Of a DNA stretch of 64,000 nt, positions 1 through 8,835 are shown in pieces (position 1 is the first letter of the stretch; the number at the start of each line of letters is the position of its first letter). The notes below the pieces were generated by a model that worked only from the letters and a program-made list of their open reading frames with translations, was not told the origin of the DNA and did not search any database. This stretch comes from Bacillota bacterium (GTDB lineage: Bacteria; Bacillota; Ch66): the NCBI GenBank assembly GCA_013178045.1, contig JABLXP010000002.1, positions 62,001 through 126,000 of the forward strand, given 5' to 3'. Position numbers and translations under genes: made by a program.

Positions 1-269
1 CTGTCCCGCGTGAACATACCCCAGGAAATGTCCAGGAGCGTATGAAGCGGTTGTTTAAAGACTCGGTGACCCACATCGATAACAGTGAAAACCTGATCAT
101 CATCCGCACTCTGCCGGGAACCGCGCATGCGGTGGCCTCCACCATTGATAATGCCAACTGGCCGGAAATAATTGGCACAGTCGCTGGTGATGATACCATT
201 CTGGTGGTGGTTAAACCCAAAGACTTAACTGAGGCTGTTCAGCAAAAATTTGAGAGTCTGCTGGGTTAG
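1..269 (+). CDS. argR: Arginine repressor ArgR, C-terminal part (5' end outside window)
   Basis: Reading frame 3 is open from the window edge and ends at 269, so the gene is cut at its start. The visible part holds the C-terminal hexamerisation and arginine-binding domain of the ArgR/AhrC family: residues reading VASTIDNANW then EIIGTVAGDDTILVV correspond to the family's conserved GDDT arginine-contact region. The N-terminal winged helix that binds ARG boxes lies upstream. An ATG at 42 is internal, because homology-like sequence continues upstream of it in frame. The adjacency argR-recN-spoIVB-spo0A is conserved in spore-forming Firmicutes, which supports the call. Confidence 0.93.
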   Translation, partial: VPREHTPGNVQERMKRLFKDSVTHIDNSENLIIIRTLPGTAHAVASTIDNANWPEIIGTVAGDDTILVVVKPKDLTEAVQQKFESLLG

Positions 270-290
270 AGGATTAGGAGGAAGAAGAAG

Positions 291-1994
291 ATGCTCCTTG
301 AACTGAACATCCAGAACGTGGCGCTGATCGAACAGCTCCGGTTGAATTTTTCGCGTGGTTTGAACGTCTTAACTGGCGAAACTGGGGCGGGCAAATCAAT
401 TATTATTGACGCGGTCAGTCTGCTTTTGGGTGGGCGAGCCTCGGTAGATTATATCAGAACCAACGAGGACCGGGCGGTGGTTGAGGGGGTCTTTCAGTGT
501 CAAGGCCATGTAGAGGTCAGCCGGTGTTTGCATGAGCTTGGTATCGAACTGGAAGAGGATGGAACGCTGATCCTGCTGCGTGAGATTACCCGAACGGGAC
601 GCAACATCTGCCGGGTCAATGGCCGGACGGTTCCTCTCTCGGTGTATCGCGAGCTAGGACAGAATTTGGTTGAAATACATGGACAGCACGAAAATCAGCG
701 GCTGCTTAATTCTAACCAGCATCTGCCTCTGCTGGACAACTTTGGAGGTGGCGAATTACTGGGCCTGGTTAATGAACTGCAGGGGATTTACCGGGCAATA
801 GGGGCGGTGAGGAAGGAACTTGAGCGGTGGACTGGTAACGAAAAAGAGGTGGCTCGACGGCTTGATCTACTGCAGTATCAGATTGAAGAGATTGATGCCG
901 CCCGGCTTCGGGTAGACGAAGAACTCCAGCTGGAAAATGAGAGAACCCGGCTCATGTATGCGGAAAAGCTGGCCAGCCAGACTGAACGGGCATACCAGTA
1001 TATTTTTGCTGGAGGCAAGCAGCAGGCAGCTGCGTTTGATTTGATTGGCCGGGCAGTTGCTGAACTCCGCGGTTTAGTGGGGATCGATCCGTCTTTAAAC
1101 CAAATACTGGAGAATCTGGAGTCAACCCAGTACCTGCTGGAAGACATGGCTCGCGAACTCAGGACTTATCGGGAAAACATCGAGTTCAACCCCCAGCGTC
1201 TGGATGCGGTTGAACAGCGGTTGGAACTAATTCGCCAGCTAAAACGCAAATATGGCGACTCCATTCAGGAGATATTACGGTATCGAACAGAAGCAGTGGC
1301 TGAGCGGGAGGAGATCCGGCGCAGCGGCGACAAAATCACTGCCCTGAGTGCAGAACTGCAGCGGTTAGAGCAGGAATTTGCTGACCGGGCTACTATCCTG
1401 TCGGCTCGGAGAAAAGAGGCGGCACGGCGGTTAGAGGTCTTAATAAAACGGGAACTATCCGACCTGGCTATGGAAAGTACCCAGTTTCAGGTTAGTTTGC
1501 GTCTTCGCCAGAACTGGACCAGTTCCGGGTATGATGAGGTAGAGTTCCTGATTTCTCCTAACCCAGGTGAACAACCGCGACCGTTGAGCAAGATCGCCTC
1601 TGGTGGCGAACTGTCACGAATCATGCTGGCAATTAAGACTATCCTGGCTGGTGTCGATGGGATCCCTACCTTGATTTTTGATGAGATTGACACTGGCATC
1701 GGTGGGCGAGCACTGCAGGGGGTTGCCCTGAAGCTTGAGCAGGTAGCGCGGGATTGCCAGGTGATCTGTGTCACCCACGCTCCCCAGATCGCCAGCTTTG
1801 CTGAGACGCATTTTTGCATTACCAAAGAAGTCCAGGGAGAGCGGACCCGCACCCAGGTGAGAGCCCTGACCGCTGATGAGCGAGTGGAGGAGATTGCACG
1901 GATGCTGGGTGGGGCTGAAGTGACTCCTTTAACCCGCCAGCATGCCCGGGAGATGCTTCAATTAGCTAGAAGTGCAAACACCCAGGCCAACTAA
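291..1994 (+). CDS. recN: DNA repair ATPase RecN
   Basis: SMC-like ATPase acting early in double-strand break repair. The 567-residue length is normal. Walker A is GETGAGKS at residues 29-36. A long coiled-coil-rich middle (about 150-370) follows, then the ABC signature region ASGGELSRI and Walker B LIFDEIDTGIGG near residues 435-475, and a switch His in VTHAPQIA. AGGAGG sits 8 nt before the ATG. It starts 21 nt after argR, so it is probably cotranscribed with it, and a strong terminator follows the stop. Confidence 0.97.
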   Translation: MLLELNIQNVALIEQLRLNFSRGLNVLTGETGAGKSIIIDAVSLLLGGRASVDYIRTNEDRAVVEGVFQCQGHVEVSRCLHELGIELEEDGTLILLREITRTGRNICRVNGRTVPLSVYRELGQNLVEIHGQHENQRLLNSNQHLPLLDNFGGGELLGLVNELQGIYRAIGAVRKELERWTGNEKEVARRLDLLQYQIEEIDAARLRVDEELQLENERTRLMYAEKLASQTERAYQYIFAGGKQQAAAFDLIGRAVAELRGLVGIDPSLNQILENLESTQYLLEDMARELRTYRENIEFNPQRLDAVEQRLELIRQLKRKYGDSIQEILRYRTEAVAEREEIRRSGDKITALSAELQRLEQEFADRATILSARRKEAARRLEVLIKRELSDLAMESTQFQVSLRLRQNWTSSGYDEVEFLISPNPGEQPRPLSKIASGGELSRIMLAIKTILAGVDGIPTLIFDEIDTGIGGRALQGVALKLEQVARDCQVICVTHAPQIASFAETHFCITKEVQGERTRTQVRALTADERVEEIARMLGGAEVTPLTRQHAREMLQLARSANTQAN

Positions 1995-2005
1995 AGGAAT
2001 TGTTG

Positions 2006-2034
2006 CCATGATGAATTCAGATCATGGTTTTTTT
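2006..2034 (+). terminator. Rho-independent terminator after recN
   Basis: The 7-bp perfect stem CCATGAT/ATCATGG (2006-2012 and 2021-2027) has an 8-nt loop and is followed by a run of seven T. It separates argR-recN from spoIVB. The rest of the gap to 2266 is AT-rich, with a 7-bp tandem repeat TACAAAT at 2202-2215, and shows no gene. Confidence 0.85.
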
Positions 2035-2265
2035 GTTTTTTGTGCTCTGATGTAATTTAACATGATTTACCATACCAATAAAAAATAATAATTCAGGGTA
2101 ATTGTTGAGAGGTTTCAAGGTTTAACCATCGGATACAGTAATTTATCATTATAAATGGTCAATATTCAGGTTAAATTAAGATTACAACCTGCAGGTAACA
2201 ATACAAATTACAAATTAAAAAATTAAAAATTGAGGAGGGTTTGAAGAACTAAAACCAGGGAGACG

Positions 2266-3744
2266 GTGGAGGAGCGTGATCATCGCTTGCGAAACCAGTT
2301 TTGTCATCGAATTTTGGGTTTGTTGCTGATTGCCCTGGTTATTTCCATCTGTTGCACTCCAGAATTGCAAAGATATTTTTCCTTGCCCAGTGAACAGCGG
2401 TTAGCGGTTGGTGACCAACTTCTGATATTAAATCATCTACCGAAAAATGTTTTATCTCGGCTCACTGTCTCGTTGCAAGACACGTCGGAAGGTATTTTAG
2501 GCTTAAATGGGGAAGTAATTCAAAGGAGTTTTTCCCTGGCCAGCGGGAATCCTGTCGCACTGCAGCCCGGTAGGACGAATCTACAGTTTCGGTTGTTTGG
2601 CTTCATTCCGATTAAAAAGATGGTGGTGGACGTTGTCCCACCCTTGCGTTTAATCCCAGGCGGTCACTCAATCGGGGTGTTGCTCCACGGTGAAGGGGTA
2701 GTGGTCATTGGATTTTCTCCCATCAAGGATATTTCTGGCAAGTTATGTGACCCGGCTCAGGACAGCGGTATTCAAATTGGGGACGTCATTGTAAGTGTTA
2801 ATGGGCAGACAATTAACAGCGATGATGAAGTTGCCTATCTGATCGACAAACTGGGACAGGAAAACCAGGAAGCCCATCTGGTTATAAGACATAATGAGAC
2901 AATGAAGGAAATATTTCTTAAGCCGCATTATTGTACAGAAACCAAACGCTGGCGCATTGGCCTGTATGTTAAAGATGGAGCGGCCGGTGTGGGAACACTG
3001 ACTTTTTATGATCCCGATACCAGGCAGTACGGAGCTCTGGGCCACATTATTTCAGATGCCGATAGCAACCAGGCCATCGAAGTTAAAGGTGGTCGGATTG
3101 TCGCGGCTTCAGTTGAAGGAATCCAACCCGGGAGGCGCGGTCAACCCGGCGAAAAAATTGGCATGTTTTTGGATAATCAATGTATTAGAGGAACAATTGA
3201 AAAGAATTCACGGTACGGTATTTTTGGCAAGCTAAATACGGATCTGATTAACTCTCTCTATACTCAGCCGCTGCCGGTGGCTCTGGCCAGCCAGGTTAAA
3301 GAAGGTGATGCTCAAATATTAACTGTTATTAATGGTGAACAGATTGAGTCTTTTGCCATTAAAATTGAACGTGTTCTTCCCTTTCGGACTGACGGAAAAA
3401 GTCTGGTGATCCGAGTTGTTGACCAGCGGTTGCTTTCTTTGACTGGCGGCATTATTCAGGGCATGAGTGGCAGTCCGATCATTCAGGATGGCCGGTTGGT
3501 CGGCGCAGTTACCCACGTATTTGTTAATGACCCGAGTCGCGGATATGGAGTGCTGTTAGAATTTATGCTCAAAGAAATGGACTACCTAAAAAATCGCGTA
3601 TCTTTAAACACCGGGGAAGTTTTTTTCTTCCCCGGTTTAATTTATGAGCGTCGAATTATCATATATCACCCGGAAATTAAATGGCAAAATCTTAAATTAT
3701 GTCGCAATTCCTTGAAGTCAGCAGATTTTTTCTTTTATTATTAA
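2266..3744 (+). CDS. spoIVB: SpoIVB serine peptidase (S55) with PDZ domain, abnormal C-terminal extension
   Basis: Forespore-secreted peptidase that signals across the intermembrane space to trigger pro-sigma-K processing. It starts at GTG 2266. One N-terminal hydrophobic segment (about residues 12-30) is followed by a PDZ domain (about 140-220) and the S55 peptidase domain, with the conserved His in GALGHII (His260) and the Ser motif GMSGSP (399-404). The family usually ends shortly after the conserved YGVLLEFMLKEM-type segment. Here about 50 further residues run through a terminator-like hairpin at 3610-3636. Removing one A from the A6 run at 3588-3593 would give a stop just before that hairpin, so the tail is probably an indel artefact or recent mutation. 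Confidence 0.93.
   Translation: MEERDHRLRNQFCHRILGLLLIALVISICCTPELQRYFSLPSEQRLAVGDQLLILNHLPKNVLSRLTVSLQDTSEGILGLNGEVIQRSFSLASGNPVALQPGRTNLQFRLFGFIPIKKMVVDVVPPLRLIPGGHSIGVLLHGEGVVVIGFSPIKDISGKLCDPAQDSGIQIGDVIVSVNGQTINSDDEVAYLIDKLGQENQEAHLVIRHNETMKEIFLKPHYCTETKRWRIGLYVKDGAAGVGTLTFYDPDTRQYGALGHIISDADSNQAIEVKGGRIVAASVEGIQPGRRGQPGEKIGMFLDNQCIRGTIEKNSRYGIFGKLNTDLINSLYTQPLPVALASQVKEGDAQILTVINGEQIESFAIKIERVLPFRTDGKSLVIRVVDQRLLSLTGGIIQGMSGSPIIQDGRLVGAVTHVFVNDPSRGYGVLLEFMLKEMDYLKNRVSLNTGEVFFFPGLIYERRIIIYHPEIKWQNLKLCRNSLKSADFFFYY
3610..3642 (+). terminator. Terminator-like hairpin inside the spoIVB 3' extension
   Basis: The perfect 10-bp stem ACCGGGGAAG/CTTCCCCGGT (3610-3619 and 3627-3636) has a T7 loop and is followed by TTAATTT. 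Its position fits a terminator just after the expected end of spoIVB, but the annotated frame reads through it. Confidence 0.7.
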
Positions 3745-3745
3745 A

Positions 3746-3772
3746 GAAGGATAATGAAGTATAGCGTCGAAA
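3746..3772 (+). promoter_or_regulatory. Candidate sigma-H promoter of spo0A
   Basis: GAAGGATAA at 3746-3754 matches the sigma-H -35 pattern RnAGGAwwW at every position. After 11 nt comes GTCGAAA (3766-3772), one mismatch from RnnGAAT. A start point near 3780 would lie downstream of the in-frame ATG at 3754 and upstream of the ATG at 3823, which favours the latter as the spo0A start. The -10 also resembles a Spo0A box core (CGTCGAA against TGTCGAA). Confidence 0.5.
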
Positions 3773-3822
3773 TGATATTAGAAAAAAGTGCAAAATTAAG
3801 TAAGAGGGGGCAGGAAACAATA

Positions 3823-4584
3823 ATGGCCAAGACAATAAAAGTATTAATTGCCGACGATAATCGGGAATTCTGTGAGATTCTTCGAGAATATTTAAACAGT
3901 CAAGATGATTTCGATTTGGTTGGGGTTGCCAATAACGGAGCGGAAGCCCTTGAGGTCATCAGACAAAAGGAACCTGATATCGTAGTTTTAGATATAATTA
4001 TGCCGCACCTTGACGGTATCGGTGTGCTGGAGAAACTCGGTGGAGCCAACTTTCCCCATCGGCCCAAGGTGATCATGTTAACGGCTTTTGGTCAGGAAGC
4101 AATGACCCAGCGGGCAGTTGAATTGGGTGCTGATTATTTTATTTTAAAACCTTTTGATATTGATGTTTTGGGAACACGGATTAGACAATTGGCCAACGGG
4201 CACGCTGCTCCTGCTCATACCCCGGTCAAGACCCGCAACTTGGATGTAGAGGTAACCAATATTATCCACCAAATGGGCGTACCGGCACATATTAAGGGGT
4301 ATCAGTATCTGCGCGATGCGATCCTGCTGGTTATTGGTGATGTTAATCTGCTGGGAGCGGTCACTAAAGAACTCTATCCTATGATCGCACAAAAGTACAA
4401 TACTACGCCGAGTCGAGTGGAACGGGCGATTCGCCACGCGATTGAACTGGCCTGGGATCGGGGTAATGTCGAGATGATGAATAAATTCTTTGGCTATACC
4501 ATCAACGTGGAGCGGGGTAAACCAACCAATTCTGAATTTATTGCCATGGTGGCGGACAAATTAAGAATTGGTACCAAGAATTAA
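3823..4584 (+). CDS. spo0A: Stage 0 sporulation response regulator Spo0A
   Basis: Master regulator of sporulation entry, phosphorylated through the phosphorelay. The N-terminal receiver domain carries the acidic pair in IADDN (residues 9-13), phospho-acceptor Asp57 in VVLDIIMP, and the conserved Thr and Lys in MLTAFG and ILKPFD. The C-terminal Spo0A effector domain (about 145-253) has the DNA-recognition region around [18 protein letters not shown]. The chosen ATG gives 253 residues, close to the family norm, and follows a G-rich SD region. The frame is also open from ATG 3754, which would add 23 atypical residues and overlap the proposed promoter. Confidence 0.97.
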   Translation: MAKTIKVLIADDNREFCEILREYLNSQDDFDLVGVANNGAEALEVIRQKEPDIVVLDIIMPHLDGIGVLEKLGGANFPHRPKVIMLTAFGQEAMTQRAVELGADYFILKPFDIDVLGTRIRQLANGHAAPAHTPVKTRNLDVEVTNIIHQMGVPAHIKGYQYLRDAILLVIGDVNLLGAVTKELYPMIAQKYNTTPSRVERAIRHAIELAWDRGNVEMMNKFFGYTINVERGKPTNSEFIAMVADKLRIGTKN

Positions 4585-4608
4585 TTGCCTAGGTTGATCA
4601 TACACAAT

Positions 4609-4664
4609 AAACACCGCTTATATAAATAAATGGTTTTCAACCACTAAATGGAGGTGTTTTTTAG
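4609..4664 (+). terminator. Terminator 1 after spo0A
   Basis: AAACACC (4609-4615) pairs with GGTGTTT (4653-4659). The loop contains its own small hairpin TGGTT/AACCA, and a short T run follows. Confidence 0.65.
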
Positions 4665-4692
4665 ATAATTCTTAAAGCTGCATTTTGATTAG

Positions 4693-4732
4693 AACCTGTC
4701 AGTTAATGAAATCTCTGGCAGGTTTTTGTGTT
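4693..4732 (+). terminator. Terminator 2 after spo0A
   Basis: AACCTGTCAG (4693-4702) pairs with CTGGCAGGTT (4715-4724) through one G-T wobble, followed by TTTGTGTTTTTG. This is a second terminator placed directly behind the first. Confidence 0.75.
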
Positions 4733-4799
4733 TTTGATTAGTTGTCAGCTGTTGGATCGAGTGGTATGATTTGTGGAGAAATACTGAGACGGAAAGGGT

Positions 4800-5933
4800 G
4801 TGCTGTCAGTGATTAACGAAGAGCGGATACTCCAGGAATTCCTATCTCTGGTCGCGATCCCTTCGGAGTCGGGACAGGAGCGCCAACTGGCAGATTTGTT
4901 GAAGCAGAAACTGACCGAACTGGGTTTTGCTGTGGAAGAGGACGGCGCCGGTCAGCCGTGGGGATGGAACACAGGTAATCTGATTGGTCGACTGCCGGGG
5001 ACGGTTAATGTGCCGGCCCTCTTGCTTTCGGCGCATATGGATACCGTGGTGCCCGGCGTTGGGGTAAAACCTGTGGTCCGAGATGGGTTGATCACCTCAA
5101 GTGGCGACACTATTCTAGGAGGAGACGATAAGGCCGGCATCGTCGCTATTCTGGAAACCCTGCGGGTGATCACCGAGCAGCAAATCCCCCACGGGCCCCT
5201 TGAGGTGGTGTTTACCATTGGTGAAGAACAGGGGTTGCGCGGCGCTAAAGGGTTAAACTCCCGTCAACTGCAGGCAAAATTCGGCTATGTCCTGGACAGT
5301 TCAGGTGCACCAGGGACGATCGTCGTCCAGGGGCCGGCCCAGTACCAGATTGAAGCCGTTGTACAGGGAAGGGCGGCCCACGCGGGGATGAATCCCGAAG
5401 ATGGAATCAACGCCATCCAGGTGGCTGCCCAAGCTATCGCCAGGATGAAACTGGGGCGGATTGACGAAGAGACCACGGCCAACATCGGTTTGATTGAAGG
5501 CGGGCAAGCCAGGAATATTGTCCCTGAAAAGTGCTATGTGAAGGGAGAAGCCCGCAGCCTTAATCGGGCCAAATTGGAGGCCCAGACCCAGGCGATGTGC
5601 GCTGCTTTTCGTGTGGCGGCGGAAGAAGTGGGGGCGCAAATTGACCTGGAGGTCGAATTGCTATACGATGAACTGGCTCTGGGTGAACATGACGAGGTGG
5701 TCAAAATCGCCGTGACCGCTGCCCAGCGACTGGGGTGGGAGCCGAAACTGGTAAAAACGGGCGGTGGAAGTGATGCCAATATTTTTCATGCCCGGGGCAT
5801 CCCGACAGCCAATCTGGGTATCGGTATGACGCAGGTGCATACCACTCAGGAACGAATTGCGGTGGCCGATTTAGTTGACAATGCCCGTTATCTGGTGGAA
5901 ATTATTCGCCTGGTAGGAGAAAGGGAGAAATAA
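4800..5933 (+). CDS. Peptidase T-like M20 metallopeptidase
   Basis: Zinc-dependent exopeptidase of the M20 family, closest by pattern to the PepT-like proteins of Firmicutes. The metal-site motifs are in the expected order: SAHMDTV near residue 80, GGDDKAG near 115, the catalytic Glu-Glu in GEEQGLRG near 143, an Asp in LDSSG, and a late His in MTQVHTT. A dimerisation-domain insert lies at about 180-300. It starts at GTG 4800; a second in-frame GTG at 4809 has slightly better spacing from GGAAAGGG. Substrate specificity cannot be read from the sequence. Confidence 0.85.
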   Translation: MLSVINEERILQEFLSLVAIPSESGQERQLADLLKQKLTELGFAVEEDGAGQPWGWNTGNLIGRLPGTVNVPALLLSAHMDTVVPGVGVKPVVRDGLITSSGDTILGGDDKAGIVAILETLRVITEQQIPHGPLEVVFTIGEEQGLRGAKGLNSRQLQAKFGYVLDSSGAPGTIVVQGPAQYQIEAVVQGRAAHAGMNPEDGINAIQVAAQAIARMKLGRIDEETTANIGLIEGGQARNIVPEKCYVKGEARSLNRAKLEAQTQAMCAAFRVAAEEVGAQIDLEVELLYDELALGEHDEVVKIAVTAAQRLGWEPKLVKTGGGSDANIFHARGIPTANLGIGMTQVHTTQERIAVADLVDNARYLVEIIRLVGEREK

Positions 5934-5955
5934 ATACGTAAATAAGGAGGATAAC

Positions 5956-6501
5956 ATGGAAAGTTTTGCAGAAAAGACGATTTCTTCACGGCGGATCTAT
6001 GAGGGGAAGATGATCAACCTGCGAATTGACACGGTCGCCTTACCGGATGGAGCCGCGGCCGAGCGGGAGATTGTCGAACACCCGGGGGCGGTGGCGGTGG
6101 TGGCTTTAACCGCAGGGGGGGAAATCTTACTGGTCCGCCAGTTTCGCAAGCCGATTGACCGGGTGACATTGGAAATTCCGGCGGGTAAACTGAAAGCCCA
6201 GGAAGACCCTTTTCTTTGTGCCCAACGTGAATTAGAGGAAGAGACGGGTCATCAGGCTAAGGACTGGCGGCTTCTTTTCACCTACTTCACCACTCCCGGG
6301 TTCAGTGACGAGATCATGTACCTGTACCTGGCCCAGGGTCTTACGGCTACCGAACAATGTTTAGACCCCGATGAATTTATCGAAGTAGTCAGGGCGCCAA
6401 TCGGTCAGGCCAGACAAATGATTACCACGGGTGAAATCCAGGACGCCAAGACAATCATAGGTATTCTAATGGCGAGCGAACTCATAAATAAGCAATTTTG
6501 A
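5956..6501 (+). CDS. Nudix hydrolase, ADP-ribose pyrophosphatase type
   Basis: Hydrolyses nucleoside-diphosphate-linked substrates, most likely ADP-ribose to AMP and ribose 5-phosphate. The Nudix box runs from GKLKAQEDP to RELEEETG (about residues 77-98) with all catalytic Glu positions kept. The upstream segment LVRQFRKPIDRVTLEIPAGK is typical of the ADP-ribose branch. AAGGAGGATAAC precedes the ATG, and the gene begins 23 nt after the peptidase. ADPRase is the best guess; another Nudix substrate is possible. Confidence 0.88.
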   Translation: MESFAEKTISSRRIYEGKMINLRIDTVALPDGAAAEREIVEHPGAVAVVALTAGGEILLVRQFRKPIDRVTLEIPAGKLKAQEDPFLCAQRELEEETGHQAKDWRLLFTYFTTPGFSDEIMYLYLAQGLTATEQCLDPDEFIEVVRAPIGQARQMITTGEIQDAKTIIGILMASELINKQF

Positions 6502-6529
6502 CAATGGATTAATCGAACGAGGTGGGTTG

Positions 6530-7714
6530 ATGCGCGACTACTTTGCTGATTTACATATTCATTTAGGGCGAACTCTCAACAACCAGCCAGTGAAGATTAC
6601 CGCGTCGCCGAACCTCACGCTCCGCAACATCCTAACAGAGTGTCAGTTGCGGAAAGGTTTAGACCTGGTCGGGATTGTGGATACCGCTTCACCCGGTGTT
6701 CTGGCTGAACTGGAACAAATGGTCAAGGCGGGAGAACTGGAGCCATTGGCTGACGGTGGGTTAAGGTTTAAAGACCGGGTAACCCTGATTCTGGGGGCTG
6801 AGTTCGAAACCACTGAACCGGACGGAGGTCAGGCTCACTGGCTGGCTTATTTCCCCAGTCTTGAGCAAATGTGGAAATTCAGCCGGGTCATGTCCCGCTA
6901 CGTACGGAATCTCAACTTAAGCACGCAGCGGTGTCAGCTGTCAGCAACCCAACTGGCTGAACTGGTCTGGGAAATTGGTGGTCTGTTTGTCCCTGCCCAT
7001 GCCTTTACGCCGCACAAGAGTGTTTATGGGAGCTGCATTTCCCGCCTGACAGCCCTTTTCCCTGCGGACTGGAAAAGAATCGTTGCTCTGGAATTGGGCC
7101 TCAGCGCCGACAGCGACCTGGCTGATCACCTGGCTGAACTGCGAACGGTGACCTATTTGAGCAATTCCGATGCCCACTCTCTGGAGAAGATCGGACGGGA
7201 GTATAACGTGGTGCGGTTGGCCAGGCCGTCGTATGAGGAACTGGTCAAGGCGCTCCAGAACGCAGAAGGCCGGCAAATCGTTGGCAATTACGGGTTGGAC
7301 CCGCGTCTGGGCAAGTATCACCGTTCTTCCTGTCTGCTCTGTCATACCATTGCCCGGGACATACCACCCCCGGTTTCTAACTGTCCCAACTGTGGAAGTG
7401 AGCGGATAGTGAAAGGAGTGCTCGACCGGTTGGTCGAAATTGCGGATTATTCAGTACCGGTACATCCACCGCAGCGAGCACCGTACTACCACCAGATTCC
7501 GCTCCGGTTTCTCCCCGGAGTTGGGGAACGCACGGTTACTCATCTGATCGACAGGTTTGGTAGTGAAATGGCAGTTTTGCACGCCGCCTCACCCGGGGAA
7601 TTGGCGGAAGTAATCGGGGAAAAAACGGCAGAACTGATTATACAAGCCCGTCAGGGGAAGCTGAACCTGGCGGCCGGGGGAGGTGGCCGCTACGGACGGG
7701 TCATTGAAATATGA
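6530..7714 (+). CDS. PHP-domain protein, endonuclease Q / TIGR00375 family
   Basis: The N-terminal PHP metal site starts at FADLHIHLGR, and later metal ligands include HAFTPH and NSDAH. A CxxC...CxxC zinc knuckle follows (CLLCH ... CPNCGS, about residues 264-290), then a helix-hairpin-helix-like LPGVGERTVTHL near 328. This PHP-zinc-HhH order is that of endonuclease Q, which nicks DNA 5' of deaminated bases. The function here is inferred from the family. The ATG at 6530 follows GAGGTGGG; a TTG three bases earlier is less likely. Confidence 0.82.
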   Translation: MRDYFADLHIHLGRTLNNQPVKITASPNLTLRNILTECQLRKGLDLVGIVDTASPGVLAELEQMVKAGELEPLADGGLRFKDRVTLILGAEFETTEPDGGQAHWLAYFPSLEQMWKFSRVMSRYVRNLNLSTQRCQLSATQLAELVWEIGGLFVPAHAFTPHKSVYGSCISRLTALFPADWKRIVALELGLSADSDLADHLAELRTVTYLSNSDAHSLEKIGREYNVVRLARPSYEELVKALQNAEGRQIVGNYGLDPRLGKYHRSSCLLCHTIARDIPPPVSNCPNCGSERIVKGVLDRLVEIADYSVPVHPPQRAPYYHQIPLRFLPGVGERTVTHLIDRFGSEMAVLHAASPGELAEVIGEKTAELIIQARQGKLNLAAGGGGRYGRVIEI

Positions 7715-7731
7715 CAGTACTACCAGAGAAT

Positions 7732-7792
7732 TCTCCAGCATAAATATTTATCAGGCGACCAAATCATTGCCAATATCCACCAGTGCTGGAGA
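7732..7792 (+). promoter_or_regulatory. Long-range hairpin that masks the spoIIM ribosome binding site
   Basis: TCTCCAGCA (7732-7740) is perfectly complementary to TGCTGGAGA (7784-7792). The right arm contains most of the GGAGAG Shine-Dalgarno sequence of spoIIM (ATG 7801). The 43-nt loop makes this modest in stability, so a regulatory role is inference. Confidence 0.35.
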
Positions 7793-7800
7793 GATGAGAT

Positions 7801-8433
7801 ATGTATGGTCGGGTTCATCAGGCTCTTGGCAAATACCTACGGAATAACCTGCTGTTATATGCTTTAATCATCCTTTTTTTTATCACCGGGATCGTCTTTG
7901 GTGCCTTGGGAGTTAGAACTTTAAACGTCAAACAGGAATTGGAGTTGGTCACCTACGTTGATCGGTTTTTGTTTACCATTGATCCGGCCAGCCTCAGCAG
8001 TCAGTTGATCGCCCAGCACGCGATCACTAATAACCTTAAACTGATTTTGACAATCTGGTTTTTAGGTTTGACGGTGATTGGCATTCCGATAATTATTGGC
8101 CTGGTTTTTACGCGGGGCTTTGTGCTCGGGTTCACGGTCGGCTTCCTGGTGTACCAAAAGATGTGGTCGGGAGTCGTGCTTACCTTAACGGCTATCTTGC
8201 CCCAAAACCTGTTAAACATCCCGACACTGGTGGTGGCTGGCGTCACGGCGGTGTCTTTTTCTACCTATTTAGTAAGGGGTCGCTTCCAACCAGGGGCGGC
8301 CGCTCTCTGGGGTCAATTTATCAACTATTCGTTGCTTATGTTAATGCTATGTTTGGTTGCCGGGCTGGCGGGAATCATCGAGGCTTACATTTCTCCCCTG
8401 GCCATAAAACTGGTAACTGTTTATTTCCCATAA
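7801..8433 (+). CDS. spoIIM: Stage II sporulation protein M
   Basis: Membrane component of the SpoIID-SpoIIM-SpoIIP machine that thins septal peptidoglycan and drives engulfment. The 210-residue protein has a short basic cytoplasmic N-terminus and about five hydrophobic segments (roughly 17-37, 80-105, 108-125, 128-155 and 175-200), as in the family. GGAGAG lies 8 nt before the ATG. The position next to xerD and upstream of the spoIIA block agrees with other Clostridia. Confidence 0.9.
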   Translation: MYGRVHQALGKYLRNNLLLYALIILFFITGIVFGALGVRTLNVKQELELVTYVDRFLFTIDPASLSSQLIAQHAITNNLKLILTIWFLGLTVIGIPIIIGLVFTRGFVLGFTVGFLVYQKMWSGVVLTLTAILPQNLLNIPTLVVAGVTAVSFSTYLVRGRFQPGAAALWGQFINYSLLMLMLCLVAGLAGIIEAYISPLAIKLVTVYFP

Positions 8434-8456
8434 AGCCAATATCCTATCCCTCCCCT

Positions 8457-8499
8457 GGAGCGCAGTCTGGTTCAGGCCACGACTGCGTTCCTGGCTTTT
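8457..8499 (+). terminator. Probable terminator after spoIIM
   Basis: GGAGCGCAGTC (8457-8467) pairs with GACTGCGTTCC (8481-8491), an 11-bp stem with one G-T wobble, followed by TGGCTTTTA. The T tract is short. Confidence 0.55.
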
Positions 8500-8571
8500 A
8501 CGTTCTAAGTGGGAATGATAAATCATATGAATGGACTAGGCTAAATGGGACAGCGGGGAGGTGAGGGTTCC

Positions 8572-8835
8572 GTGATCATTATTACGATCAGCAATCTGCG
8601 GCGCAAATTGATCACCTTAGTACAACTGGCACTGCTGATAGCGTTCCTTGGCGGGGTGGTTCCCCAGCTGCTGGCCCTGGCCGGCCGTCAGTTCTTTACC
8701 AGTCAACCTGGTAACAGGGAGCGAGGGCTGAGAGTGGAACAAACTGATCCCAAGATTGTGCCGGTAACCAGTAAGCAAACCCTGGATCGTTTCGTAATTA
8801 AACTGCGGGAGTTTTATCAGGTAGAGAAACAGTAG
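8572..8835 (+). CDS. Small single-pass membrane protein, unknown function
   Basis: An 87-residue protein starting at GTG 8572, placed 7 nt after GGGGAGGTGA. The frame is also open back to an ATG at 8545, which lacks a ribosome site. One hydrophobic helix (about residues 13-38) is followed by a charged soluble tail. No family is recognised. Its place between spoIIM and xerD suggests a sporulation or envelope role only by neighbourhood. Confidence 0.6.
   Translation: MIIITISNLRRKLITLVQLALLIAFLGGVVPQLLALAGRQFFTSQPGNRERGLRVEQTDPKIVPVTSKQTLDRFVIKLREFYQVEKQ

Noticed and set aside
8163-8564. 133-residue ORF overlapping spoIIM
   Set aside because: Out-of-frame reading of spoIIM, with no ribosome site or family.
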